This document shows positions 21,070-30,365 of a stretch of DNA of 64,000 nt, piece after piece. The position numbers and the translations under genes were made by a program. The first letter of the stretch is position 1; every line of letters starts with the position of its first letter. The notes below the pieces were generated by a model that was given only the letters and a program-made list of their open reading frames with translations, was not told the origin of the DNA and searched no databases. Where the stretch lies: NCBI GenBank assembly GCA_947179485.1, contig OX359245.1, positions 7,669,001 to 7,733,000 of the forward strand, in the 5' to 3' direction. This stretch comes from Allacma fusca (Eukaryota; Arthropoda; Collembola; Symphypleona; Sminthuridae).

Positions 21070-21178
21070 AATAATCAAATGATTGCCACGTATGTCCTCT
21101 ATTAGTATATTAAATTTTATGCTTGTCAGAATTATTTTAGTATGGTTAAAAAATTTTAAAAGCCGGAAAGTCAAAAAA

Positions 21179-22463
21179 CAGGGCAAAAAATTATCCGGAC
21201 AAAGTTAAGTTTATGCTTTTTTCACATATAAATGTTAAAATAAAAACAAATAAAGTAAATTTAGTAGCCTGTGATGCCTTCGGAGGCTGCGATGACAGCT
21301 TGAAGCCGTCTTGGAATGGAGTCGACAAGGTTCGGGGTCACATCAGGGTCAATATTCTTTCACGCTACCTCGATAGTGATTCTGAGTTGTATTTTGTTGG
21401 TAACTGCAGTTTTTCTCACCGCTTCTGTAAATGATGCCAGAGATACTCGATGGGATTCAAATCGGGACTCTGCGCTGGCCATTCCAGCATTTTATACTTA
21501 TTTTTCTTAAAAAATGATGCACTTTTCTTGGAGGTATGTTTGGGGTCGTTATCTTGCTGGAAGGTAAAATACCTTCCAAGACCCAAATCTCGGCTGGATG
21601 TTTTGAAATTCCGGTTCAGAATGTCAGTATAAATGCCACTGTTCATAATGCCGTCGATGAACTCGAGCTGACCAGAACCACTTGCTGCCATACAGCCCCA
21701 GAACACTACGTTACCACCCCCATACTTGACAGACGGTAACAAGTTCCTCGGTTTCAGAGCCTCACCTGGTTTTCTCCACACCTTTCTCTTGGTGTCTGAG
21801 TCAAACAAGCTTATTTTTGACTCGTCGGTCCACAGAACTTTGTTCCAGAACGATGGTGGCTGGTTTAGAAACTTCCTTGCAAAAGCCAGTCTCCTCTTCT
21901 TATTTTTCTGGGAAACGTACGGTTTTCGTCTAGCTGTTCTACAGCTATTTCCCCCTTTGTGGATGCAATTTCGAATTATTTGCGGGGTCACCATGACTCC
22001 TAGTTCATTCTGAATTTCGGCCTGGGTTTTAGTAGCTTGTTTAAAAGGATTTATAACAACAGCACGTTGAATTTTCCGTACATTACGGGTACTGAGCTTG
22101 GGGTTTCGACCTCTTCCTGGTAGATTACGAAGTTGCCCGGTCAATTTATATTTCCGGATGACATCAAAAACCGTTGATTTACGCACCTTCACACATTGGG
22201 AAATTTCTCGGGTTGTTTTCCTACCATTTTCATCTTCCTTCCAATACTGAATGATTAGGTCCCGGATACAAACTGACGGCTCTTTTTTCTTCGATCGCAT
22301 TGCACTAAAGTAAGCATACACAAGCCTACAAAGCATGTATTAATTACTAAAAGCTACTAAAAATACTTTGCTTGCGTAATGTTAAGAAATTATCTAAAAT
22401 TAAAGCTCTTACCTGGACCAAAACCTCGGAATTTGTATCTGTCCGGATAATTACTTTGCCCCA
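21179..22463 (-). mobile_element. Tc1-like transposon
   Basis: About 1.3 kb, bounded by inverted ends CAGGGCAAA..AATTATCCGGACA (from 21179) and, inverted, TGTCCGGATAATTACTTTGCCCC (to about 22463). Inside is one transposase gene on the minus strand. The outer few bases differ between the ends and the TA target duplication is not clear, so the limits are approximate. It marks the right edge of recognisable Polinton sequence. Confidence 0.85.
21261..22336 (-). pseudogene. Tc1 transposase (DD34E), frameshifted near the C-terminus
   Basis: Cut-and-paste transposase. The frame opens at 22336; the more likely start is the ATG at 22300 (MRSKKKEP). Two helix-turn-helix parts (TREISQCVKVRKSTVFDVIR, then GRGRNPKLS and IQNELGV) bind the ends. 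The catalytic triad is visible: TDESK (first D), QQDNDPKH (second D) and NPIEYLW (E), with exactly 34 residues between the second D and the E. The main frame ends at 21416 after HHLQKR. In another frame the expected end DSIPRRLQAVIAA..GITGY runs to a stop at 21261, so a frameshift and an in-frame stop separate the last 50 or so codons. Length is otherwise normal (about 340 residues), so decay is slight. Confidence 0.9.
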
Positions 22464-22544
22464 AATAATTGCCGAATAAAATTTGATATTTTATTCGGAA
22501 ATAGTCAAATTTAGTTTTGCCGGGGTATGGTAAAAAAAGATTTT

Positions 22545-23430
22545 TAAGGAATAATTTAAAATTCCTCGGATTTTCTGTGGCTTTACAATTTTTGAATGAC
22601 GGAGACAACACTAAAAGTTTGAAGAAAAGTTCTTAAATAACCAAAAGATAAAAGAAATGAATCACTTTTTTTTAAAAATGTCAACTATTATAAATTATTT
22701 CCCAGAAATTCGAAATGCTATTCCAAGTGCTAGCCACCTTTGAGTTACTCTTATTTACGATCTCAATCTGCGCTTTCTCCAACGAGATATTTTTGATACA
22801 TTATTCAAAACCGGGACCCAAATGGTATATGGAGACATTTATAGGCTTGCGGAAATTTAAATAAAATCGGGATTTGAGTAGAAAACAATAAAATTCAAAT
22901 TTGGCATTTTTTGGATTATTTAATTTAAACGATTTTTAAGAAATGCCTAAATATTTTGAACCAATTTTAGAAAAATTTTAAATGTAAATTTGAAAAGCTC
23001 CCGGAGAATTACAGTTTTTGTTACGAATCAGGGAACTCATTATGCAGAGTCCACGGGGTGATGCTTTATCGCACACCAAGCCTTAGTTTGTTTGAAAGCT
23101 AAAATTGCGAACGTCTGAAATTCGTTCAAGTCATTCAAGTCTATGTACATTCACAACTAATGGAATTTCTCACGGGCTTTTACAGGCTTTCACAGTTTTT
23201 TAACCGCGATGAAAAGACCGTCCCCGCCCGTAACCCGTCAAACTTAATAATTTTTACCCGTACCCGCTCGAAGCCCGGGAAGAAGGGCTTTTTGCGGGCT
23301 TGCCCGTAAATTTTAACCGCCCGAGATGCTCTAATGCAGAGCCATAAGACAGCATTTGTCCTGATCCTAAAATGTCTTTCATCCTTCTAGATTCAAACCC
23401 AAATTGGTTCACCGTGCACGAAAATATCAG
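22545..23430. repeat. Old duplicated segment E, copy 2
   Basis: Diverged duplicate of 3205-3990 on the same strand. It carries a 284-bp insertion (23050-23333) absent from copy 1 and lacks the MITE found there. A 49-codon ATG-to-TAA frame (22715-22864) stands at the same place and has the same length as that at 3364-3513. Confidence 0.75.
23050..23333. mobile_element. Small hAT-like insertion with 8-bp target duplication
   Basis: 284 bp flanked by direct repeats ATGCAGAG (23042-23049 and 23334-23341). The duplicate segment near 3690-3705 runs through this point without it. The inside is rich in CCCG words (ACCCGTACCCGCTCG, GCCCGGG, GCGGGCTTGCCCG), unlike the AT-rich surroundings. The ends show little inverted similarity, so a hAT origin is inferred from the 8-bp duplication only. 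Confidence 0.6.
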
Positions 23431-23887
23431 TTTAGTTTTTTAAGTAAAACCGACTGCAAATACTCTAGGTTTACAGTATAACCATGTCATCTATGATCTT
23501 AATATCAAGTCGACTGGTCCGCTGTCTACGTTGAATATCCTTCATTGTACGCTCTGCTAGCACTGCTTCTTGTTGGACTTTGAGTTAACAAGTGAACTAC
23601 TTTCACGCTACTTACAAACTATAGTCGACTCCAATATTCTACACTATATTTTAGGAACGATTGTGAGCGAGTACTAGTAGTTACTACTACTTTCATACCT
23701 GTAGATGTCTCCGTCGTCCTACTCTACCAATACATATTATTTTTTTCCATTTTCAACAACTACTCTAGTTTTTGAAACTACTCCAACACCACTACTAAAA
23801 AGTAGAGTAGTGTGGCCATCTCTAGACGAGTCCCATTCACAGTTCTGTACCTTAAAGTAATGGCACGTGCTTTGGTGTCCTTGTTAA
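23431..23887. other. No gene; hAT-like end sequence before the Penelope element
   Basis: Holds several ACTACT/AGTAG words, then CTAGAGATGGCCACACTAC on the minus strand (near 23820), which looks like a hAT-type end with subterminal repeats. No partner end was identified. Confidence 0.35.
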
Positions 23888-25231
23888 TTGCTACAAAGAA
23901 ACCTTAAATCCATTCTAGTATCTTTTGATGTAAAAAGCTTATATACAAATTTACCATTAACTGAAAGTATCCAAGCAGTAGAAGAAAGACTAAAAACATC
24001 TTCAGATTGGAAAATTCAAGAATTTGAGCTACTTACAATTGAAGACATTATATCTCTCTTGAGAATCTGTCTCAATAATACTTATTTCCAATATAACCAT
24101 GAAATCTACTCACAAGACGATGGCTGTCCAATGGGATCACCTATTTCAGGAACAATTGCTGACATATTTTTACAAAAACTAGAAACTGATGTAGTGGTAA
24201 ATAACTCCAAAATCTTATTCTGGAAACGGTATGTTGACGACGTAATTGCTATTGTTGATAAGTCCAACAAGAATGAAATTCTTAACTATTTAAACTCATA
24301 TCATCCACAAATCCAATTTACAATTGAAGAAGAGCAGCATAACGAGATTCCTTTCTTAGATGTTCTTATAATACGCAATGCAGATGGCAACATTGAAACC
24401 AAAGTCTACAGAAAGAATACACACACAGATAGATATCTAAATTTTAAATCTTTTCATCACACCTCCCAAAAAATTTCAGTCGTAGATGCTTTAGTTCACA
24501 GAGTTTTTAAAATCTGCCACCCAAAATATTTGGAAGCTGAATTATTACACATCAGAAAAGTACTTGCAAGAAATGCATACCCGATAAAATTCATAGAAAA
24601 AAGAATCAACCGAATGAGAAACAAGTTACATCCGAGGAGAACCATAGTCGCACAAGCAACAATGATAAAAAATCATACAACACCTTTATCTGCACCAGAC
24701 ACATCAATTTTGCTCTCATCAATCATAGAAACAGAAAACAAGATTGAACCATGGATTCCAATTCCATACATAGGCAATATTTCTAATAGGATCGCAGGAT
24801 ACTTGCGAAGAGTCTTGAAATGGAAACCTACTTTCTTACCCGGTATAAAAATCCAAAACTTAATGAAAAGTTTAAAAGATGGAGAAAATTCTGAGAATGC
24901 TGGAGTATACATCATACCTTGTAATACTTGCAATTCAATATACGCTGGGGAAACCTATAGGCACCTAAACACAAGAGTACAAGAACATAAAGATAATGTC
25001 AGAAGAAAAGAATATAAAAAATCAGCTATTGCAAGACACATAATAAGAAACAGAAGTCATCATATTGCATGGGACGATGCAAAGATTGTTGTTCCCGAAC
25101 ATAATCATTTCCTACGACAAATAAAGGAAGGTTTAGTTATCCAACAATCAAAACAGTCATTGATGAACGTCAACCAAGGTTTTATTTTAAGCAACGCATG
25201 GAAGCCAATAATCCCGAATTTAATAGATTGA
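23888..25231 (+). CDS. Penelope-like reverse transcriptase with GIY-YIG endonuclease (partial)
   Basis: 447 open codons without a break; no ATG at the start, which is a truncation point. Reverse transcriptase motifs run VSFDVKSLYTNLPL (residues about 10-23), GCPMGSPISGTIAD (about 78-91), YVDD (about 115-118, catalytic) and EIPFLDVLI (about 154-162). The C-terminal GIY-YIG nuclease starts near residue 339 (GVYIIPCNTC..IYAGET) with the following RVQEHK and AIARHI helices. This domain pair is diagnostic for Penelope-like elements, in which the nuclease nicks the target and the RT copies the RNA there. The intact frame in a truncated copy suggests a fairly recent insertion. Confidence 0.93.
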   Translation: MLQRNLKSILVSFDVKSLYTNLPLTESIQAVEERLKTSSDWKIQEFELLTIEDIISLLRICLNNTYFQYNHEIYSQDDGCPMGSPISGTIADIFLQKLETDVVVNNSKILFWKRYVDDVIAIVDKSNKNEILNYLNSYHPQIQFTIEEEQHNEIPFLDVLIIRNADGNIETKVYRKNTHTDRYLNFKSFHHTSQKISVVDALVHRVFKICHPKYLEAELLHIRKVLARNAYPIKFIEKRINRMRNKLHPRRTIVAQATMIKNHTTPLSAPDTSILLSSIIETENKIEPWIPIPYIGNISNRIAGYLRRVLKWKPTFLPGIKIQNLMKSLKDGENSENAGVYIIPCNTCNSIYAGETYRHLNTRVQEHKDNVRRKEYKKSAIARHIIRNRSHHIAWDDAKIVVPEHNHFLRQIKEGLVIQQSKQSLMNVNQGFILSNAWKPIIPNLID

Positions 25232-25372
25232 TCTAGTTTTTAATTTAAATTGTTGAAAAAATAATTATTTTTTGCAAAATATTCACAACTCAATAATTTT
25301 AAATTAGAATAATGTAAAATTTTTATGAATACTACATCAAACAAGCATAGCATAGTTAGTCATAATTAAGCC

Positions 25373-25401
25373 CTGAAGATGAACACTGTTTGAGTTCGAA
25401 A
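25373..25401 (+). ncRNA. Hammerhead-ribozyme-like motif in the Penelope 3' region
   Basis: CTGAAGA (25373-25379), a possible stem II of GAAC/GTTC (25381-25384, 25394-25397), then GAAA (25398-25401). This is the order of the hammerhead catalytic core, which is known from Penelope-like elements. I could not find a convincing stem III or cleavage site, so this is a candidate only. The motif is conserved in the truncated copy near 2200-2230. Confidence 0.3.
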
Positions 25402-25479
25402 GCTTGGCAAATAAATTGATTCTAAGCAATATCCACGTATTCCAATTATTTCAACATGGTTGATATTAAACCTTAAATT

Positions 25480-25744
25480 ATTAATTTTTTATGATTTTGA
25501 AATTTATGTACAAAAACATTATGTCGGGAATCCAAATTGATCATAAAATTCTGACTAAAATAATCTTAAATAAAACTAATTTCAAATAAAAAATTTTTTT
25601 TTGAAAATATTCTCGGTTTTCTCTAGTAAAAAATATTGTAAGTTTTAAATGCTTCGTGTAAAATTGCTCACCGTGAATGTCTTTGGTTACGGATTTATGT
25701 TTATAATGAAGCGCAACGATCTTGATCTATAGATGGCAACGCTG
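25480..25744. repeat. Block A repeat, left half split by a LINE
   Basis: Matches 6360-6522 and 57890-58041 (TTCAAATAAAA, GTAAAATTGCTCACCG, GCGCAACGATCTTGATCTATAGATGGCA). It stops at 25738, and the continuation is found after the LINE at 29672. Confidence 0.65.
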
Positions 25745-26032
25745 CAAGCTGTACTAGGCAAGGAATTTTTACTTCTTGACATGTTCATATTTTTAAACAG
25801 TTTTTACAACAACAATTTAACTTTAAGTGAGCTATCCGGATGCACAGAGTGGTCACCTATCCGCGGGTCATCAAAAATTGATTGAACTTCATAGGCAATC
25901 AAAATTATTTTTTTAAAGTAAGTTCCCATATTTGTATTGTATACGTGGTGCCGTTGGCATCAGTGTATCTCATTCCGAGTACAAGTCATCAAAGTTACTG
26001 GCACCCACTTTGGTATATATCTAGAATCTGAA

Positions 26033-26800
26033 ATGGACAACGGAGGAGCACCACTAGATTAAGACAACCCGGATCTTAAGAGCGTCTTCATCCGATTGGA
26101 CCAAGCAATTATTGACGGGAATAAAAATGTGCTCGACAGACTAGATGAATCGACAAAATCAATCATAGGAAGAGTGGAACGAATTGAGGCAGACCAATCC
26201 AAACTGAGGCAAGAGTTTAACACCCATAAAGTTGAAGTGGAGCGGCAGCTGGGAGCCATGAACAGTGAAATGTCCCGAAAGATCAGAGAGGAAGTGTGGG
26301 AACTGGAACTGCGGAAGGAAAGGAGAGCCAATCTGCTAGTGATGGGAGTTAAGGACGAAGGTGTTGCAGAAAAGAACGCCGAATTCGTTGATGGACTAAT
26401 GAAGAATCTCATTCGAAACCCGGGTTGCACTTTGACGAAAAGAATTGGAAAGCCAGGTGTGTTTAGGCCAATATTGGTCACTATGGCCTCAGCAGAGATT
26501 AAGATGGAAGTGATAGCAGCTGCTAAAACCAGCCTGGATGAATTGCCGCAGTATTCAAACATATACATAAAGCCAGATCTCATACGTTCCCAAAGAGAAA
26601 ATCGACAACAGCGCAGCATGGAAAATAAAAGCTTAACGGAAACATCAACGAGTAAGCCCACTCGACCTCTACAATTATTAATGCCAGAAGGTACTCCTGC
26701 AAGAATTCAAGTAAGAAGAGCGCCAAAGAGAGGAATTAAAAAGCAAGTATACACTAAGGACGTCCGAACTGCTGCTGGAGCGAAGTTACAAAAGAAGTGA
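26033..26800 (+). pseudogene. LINE ORF1 protein (coiled coil, RNA-binding), one early stop
   Basis: RNA-binding chaperone of the LINE. ATG 26033 (MDNGGAPL) is followed by a TAA as the tenth codon; the frame then stays open to 26800 (235 codons). The N-terminal half is a heptad-rich coiled coil (RLDESTKSIIGRVERIEADQ). The middle reads ERRANLLVMGVKDE and, about 50 residues on, RIGKPG..RPILVTM, which looks like the RRM-like domain of LINE ORF1 proteins. The tail is basic (RRAPKRGIKKQ). No zinc knuckles are seen. It ends 15 bases before ORF2. Confidence 0.75.
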
Positions 26801-26815
26801 CATGAACTATCCCTC

Positions 26816-29551
26816 ATGTACAGTAATGTAAATAGTTTAGGAAATAGGATTGACGACCTTCGAGTGTACTGTGAAATAAACAGGCCCGATGTGATTTGCT
26901 TAACGGAAACTTGGCTCAAAGATCTTGACACACATTTTTAATAATGGGTACGATAATTATCGTGTTGACCGATGTACTACTAAAGGGGGAGGTGTGATTA
27001 TATTTGTCTCAAATAAGCTGATTTCTGCAAGATACGAATTAGCACGATGTGATAAAAGCGAGCACGTTTGTGTAACAATCGAATGTGAGAATCATATAAT
27101 TAGAATAATATGCGCTCATAGGAGTCCATAATATGTCCTTAATGAGAACCAGCAATTACTAAAGGTGTTAGAAAGTGTAGCCTCGGAAACCGTCCCCTAC
27201 ATAATCTGCGGTGATTTCAACTGCCCCGAAATTGATTGGAATAAAAATACCTGCAAAGGAGGAACTGAATCATTTCCATGTAAGCAGCTTAATCTCTCAA
27301 ATGGTCTCAACATGAGTCAGAAAATAACGTTTCCTACCCGCCAAAGAGGTACGGATAACGTCTTTGATCGATTTAGTTTTTACAGACGGCCTCACAAATG
27401 TACTGGGAATACAAGATCACTCTCCTCTATGAAACAGTGACCATTTGGTTATCAGCGCGCGTATTAAGATCAATGCCAGAATAAATGTCCCATCGAACTG
27501 TAGGAAGACTATATATAACAAAGGAGACTATGTTGGGACGAGGAAAATGATATCGGAGTACGATTACTCAGTATGGATTGGGGATATTGAAGACATTTGG
27601 GCGTCTCTCAAATCCGTTATTCTAAATGCGTCTGAGAGGTTTATACCAACGAGGGTTGATCAGAGAGCCAAGCATTGTCCACAATACATGAGGACTGCGA
27701 TTAGAAGTAAAAGGAGGGTTTGGCACTTATTCAAGAGGAACTCAAGGACTTGGGAAGATTACAGATATATAAGGAACATATTAACTACATTACTAAGACC
27801 GAGGCAAAGGCAGAGGGAGAATGAAGTCTGTGAAAGTATAATAACGAATCCCAGAGCGTTTTACAGTTTTGTATCAACTAAGCTTAAGCCAAGTAAACAA
27901 ATTAATTCCCTTGGTACTGGTGCAAATATAATTACGTCTAAAGATCAAATAGCAGATGAATTCAAACAGGAATTTGTCTCTGTATACTCAAGGGAAGAAC
28001 CGGATTTCACAATCTACTTCCGCGAGTTGTGGAATTCTATAGACGGGAACAATCACCGTCCGGAGATCCTAGACGTCCCCATCAGTACCCAAATAATTAA
28101 AAAGGTGATTAGATCCTTGAACAAATGTTCAGCCAGTGGACCGGACAACATTTATCCCAGAGTGGTCAAGGACTGCGCGAATGAACTCATTCCCATGCTA
28201 GTTATTATCTTTATAGAGTCACTAAATTCTGGGGCACTTCCTAAGGACTGGAAGACGGCACACATTGTTCCAATTTACAAAGCTGGATCCAAAATTGAAG
28301 TGAGGAATTACAGACCTGTTAGCTTGACATCTGTAATTTGTAAATTGCTTGAGAAGATAATACGAGCTAGAATAGTATTTTTTCTCTTTCGCCACAAGAA
28401 GTTGCATCATGCGCAACACGGATTCCTTCCCCACAGACTATGTTTCACTAACCTACTGACAACTCATGAAATCTGGACTAGGAATTTTGATGAAGGTGTA
28501 CCGATAGACTGCATTTACTTTGATTTCTCCAAAGCATTTGCCTGTGTCCCGCATAGTAAATTAGTGAACAAACTGTTTGAGCTAGGAGTCAATGGATATC
28601 TACTTCATTGGATAGAAAATTTGACTCAGAGCACTGTCATTGACGATGTATTCTCAAAAGAGGCTCTGGTGATTTCAGGTGTTCCTCAAGGCTCGGTCCT
28701 TGGCCCAACTCTCTTCATTATGTACATAAACGACATGCTAGTGCAAATGCGTAATCATCACCCAACGTACGCCGACGACCTAAAACTTTTCAGACCTATT
28801 ATTAGTCAAAACGATGTGTTTAGCCTGCAGTGCGACATAGACACGGTTATTGAATGGACTCGGGATAATGGAATGAGGATTAATTTGGAAATATATGAAG
28901 CAATTCATGTGACACGACTGTACAACAAGCCAAATTATTCGTATAGACTGGACAATCGTTCTATTCCATTCAGCAGTAGTGTTAAGACCTAGGAGTTGTA
29001 ATCACGGAAAATATGCGTTTCACGTCGCATATACACAAGGTAACTAGGAAAGCGGGCGGAATTCTTTACACAATTGCGAAGACATTTAAGTACCTAAACC
29101 CCCATACTCTGACCAAACTCTACAGTACATATGTCAGCCCGATTCTCGAATACGCCATAACTCTTTGGTATCCTCATCTGAAGGGAGAACGGGTGCTGGT
29201 TGAATCAATTTAAAGGAGGGCTAGTAAATTAGTAAAAAATGTCAGCAAACTGAATTACAGATAGAGGCTACGACTTCTCGGTTGGGACTCGATGGACGAA
29301 AAGGTCCAAAAGATGGTTAAACGTACAAAGTCCTTAATAACCACTACGATTTGGTACCAGAAAGTTTCTTTAAAATTCATACGAATGGTAGGAAACCACC
29401 GCAGATTGTTAAACCAAAGTTCAAAGGTCAGATCCGACAAAATTTCATTACGTTGCGTGTGATAAATGACTGGAACAGAATGTCAAGTGAAACTTAATTG
29501 AGTGGGAGTGTGTCCGCAATTAAAAAGCGATTGCCTGTTAGCGTGTATTAA
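26816..29551 (+). pseudogene. LINE ORF2: AP-endonuclease and reverse transcriptase, broken
   Basis: Starts near ATG 26816 (MYSNVNSLGNRIDDLR). The endonuclease follows as RPDVICLTETWL, then VPYIICGDFNCPEIDW and SDH (27437-27445). It is broken by a frameshift near 26938 and stops at 27129 and about 27430. The reverse transcriptase is one open stretch (27445-28992) with KCSASGPDNIYPRVVKDC, RNYRPVSLTSVICKLLEK, FDFSKAF, GVPQGSVLGPTLF and the catalytic YADD (28768-28779). The C-terminal part (YVSPILEYAITLWYP and onwards) is in other frames to the end at 29549. The HGF..R.C.TNLL and QRRA-like features fit the CR1/Jockey group. At least five breaks make it inactive. Confidence 0.88.
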
Positions 29552-29671
29552 AATGGTTTACTTGAATGACAGTGTCTGTATTTGATGAGATATGCAACCA
29601 TGGCTTGAGTTTGTGATCAAGAGTCGCTGTGGCTCAGTATCCGTAATTTTTGAGTAAATAAATTGCCTTTC

Positions 29672-30230
29672 GACGAATCGTAGCACGTAGAAATTTTATT
29701 ATACGCGAGAGGATAATTATGTTAACCCCTGTTGCGATTGTTGCGAACAATACTTTATTACTCTATTCTTTACCAATTACTTTGAAAGCTTATAAGTGTA
29801 ATTTATGAACGAAATTACTGAAACTGCGTATATTCTGCTGTTTTTGTCATTGAAAATGCATGAAGCGGCGTTGCAGCTGAATTGTTTGATTTTTAAAATC
29901 GTTAATTACTGATAGTTAAAACGGTTGGAAGCTATTATTTAAAACACACTTGATTCACTTATTCGTTTTTTCTCACTTCTTTTGTGGCTTGAATAATTCT
30001 CCCTAGATTTTAAATTAAGGCTTTATGATTAAGTTGTGTATATTAACCATTGATTTTCGTTTAAAATTCTGAAATATCCTGCTTTACTGCAACATGCTTG
30101 ATCGTCATTATAAGATTTTTTGTTGTTACAAATCTGAAAAAGGACAAAATCGCAAGTTTGAAATTTTGAAATACAATTGTGTAATAGATACACAATTTGA
30201 CGATTTCCTAAGAAATCAAATTGCAATATA
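29672..30230. repeat. Block A (right half) followed by block C, copy 2
   Basis: From CGAATCGTAGCACGTAGAAA to about 29800 this completes the block A copy interrupted by the LINE. From 29860 it is a block C copy (GCGGCGTTGCAGCTGAATTG, TTTTTAAAATCGTTAATTAC, AAGGCTTTATGATTAAGTT, AACATGCTT), matching 4330-4900. Confidence 0.6.
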
Positions 30231-30365
30231 TAACAAGCCCAAGAAATAAGTAAAAATAATCCTAGCTTATCTGTTATACTCGATAATTGAGTAATGTCAA
30301 TCTATGTGCCAACTTTCAACGTTGGTGCTTCTCAATTTCTGATCGATAAAAGTACTTTCCACTCA

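Larger units (their letters stand above)
12450..21178 (-). mobile_element. Decayed Polinton/Maverick (virus-like DNA transposon)
   Basis: A cluster of decayed virus-type genes on the minus strand: protein-primed DNA polymerase B, FtsK/HerA-type packaging ATPase, minor (penton) capsid, major capsid and dUTPase. Two plus-strand accessory ORFs stand at the polymerase end. The polymerase, ATPase and two capsid genes together are diagnostic for Polintons and their adintovirus-like relatives. All core genes carry stops or frameshifts. Integrase and cysteine protease, normally present, were not found. The left limit is put near 12450, where a GC-rich stretch (TTTTGGCGGGAACC, CACGCCCCC) follows repeat block D. 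The right limit is the Tc1 element. No terminal inverted repeat pair could be matched, so both limits are approximate. Confidence 0.85.
23886..25472 (+). mobile_element. Penelope-like retroelement, 5'-truncated
   Basis: Contains one long ORF (reverse transcriptase plus GIY-YIG endonuclease) and a 240-base 3' region ending near 25472 in TTTCAACATGGTTGATATTA. An in-frame TAA (23885-23887) directly precedes the open frame and the N-terminal third of the protein is missing, so the copy is 5'-truncated. The same 3' end is found at 2131-2452 and, as 30 bases, at 9118-9147. Confidence 0.9.
25745..29671 (+). mobile_element. CR1/Jockey-type LINE, degenerate
   Basis: Non-LTR retrotransposon with ORF1 (26033-26800) and ORF2 (26816-29551: endonuclease, reverse transcriptase), then a short 3' untranslated region with AATAAATTG near 29658. 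Ends are inferred from the split block A repeat on either side, since the uninterrupted copies run from GATGGCA to ATCGTAGCACC. The 5' untranslated region cannot be separated exactly from flanking DNA. Confidence 0.8.

Noticed and set aside
22715-22864. N-terminal membrane anchor of a cytochrome P450 (hydrophobic helix then KPGPK)
   Set aside because: No further P450 sequence follows, the frame stops after 49 codons, and the duplicate at 3364 lacks the proline-rich part.
24673-24933. 86-codon minus-strand frame opposite the Penelope ORF
   Set aside because: Shadow frame over a conserved coding region of the Penelope-like protein.
26059-26661. 200-codon minus-strand frame opposite LINE ORF1
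   Set aside because: Shadow of ORF1: its composition mirrors the coding strand and it has no recognisable domain.
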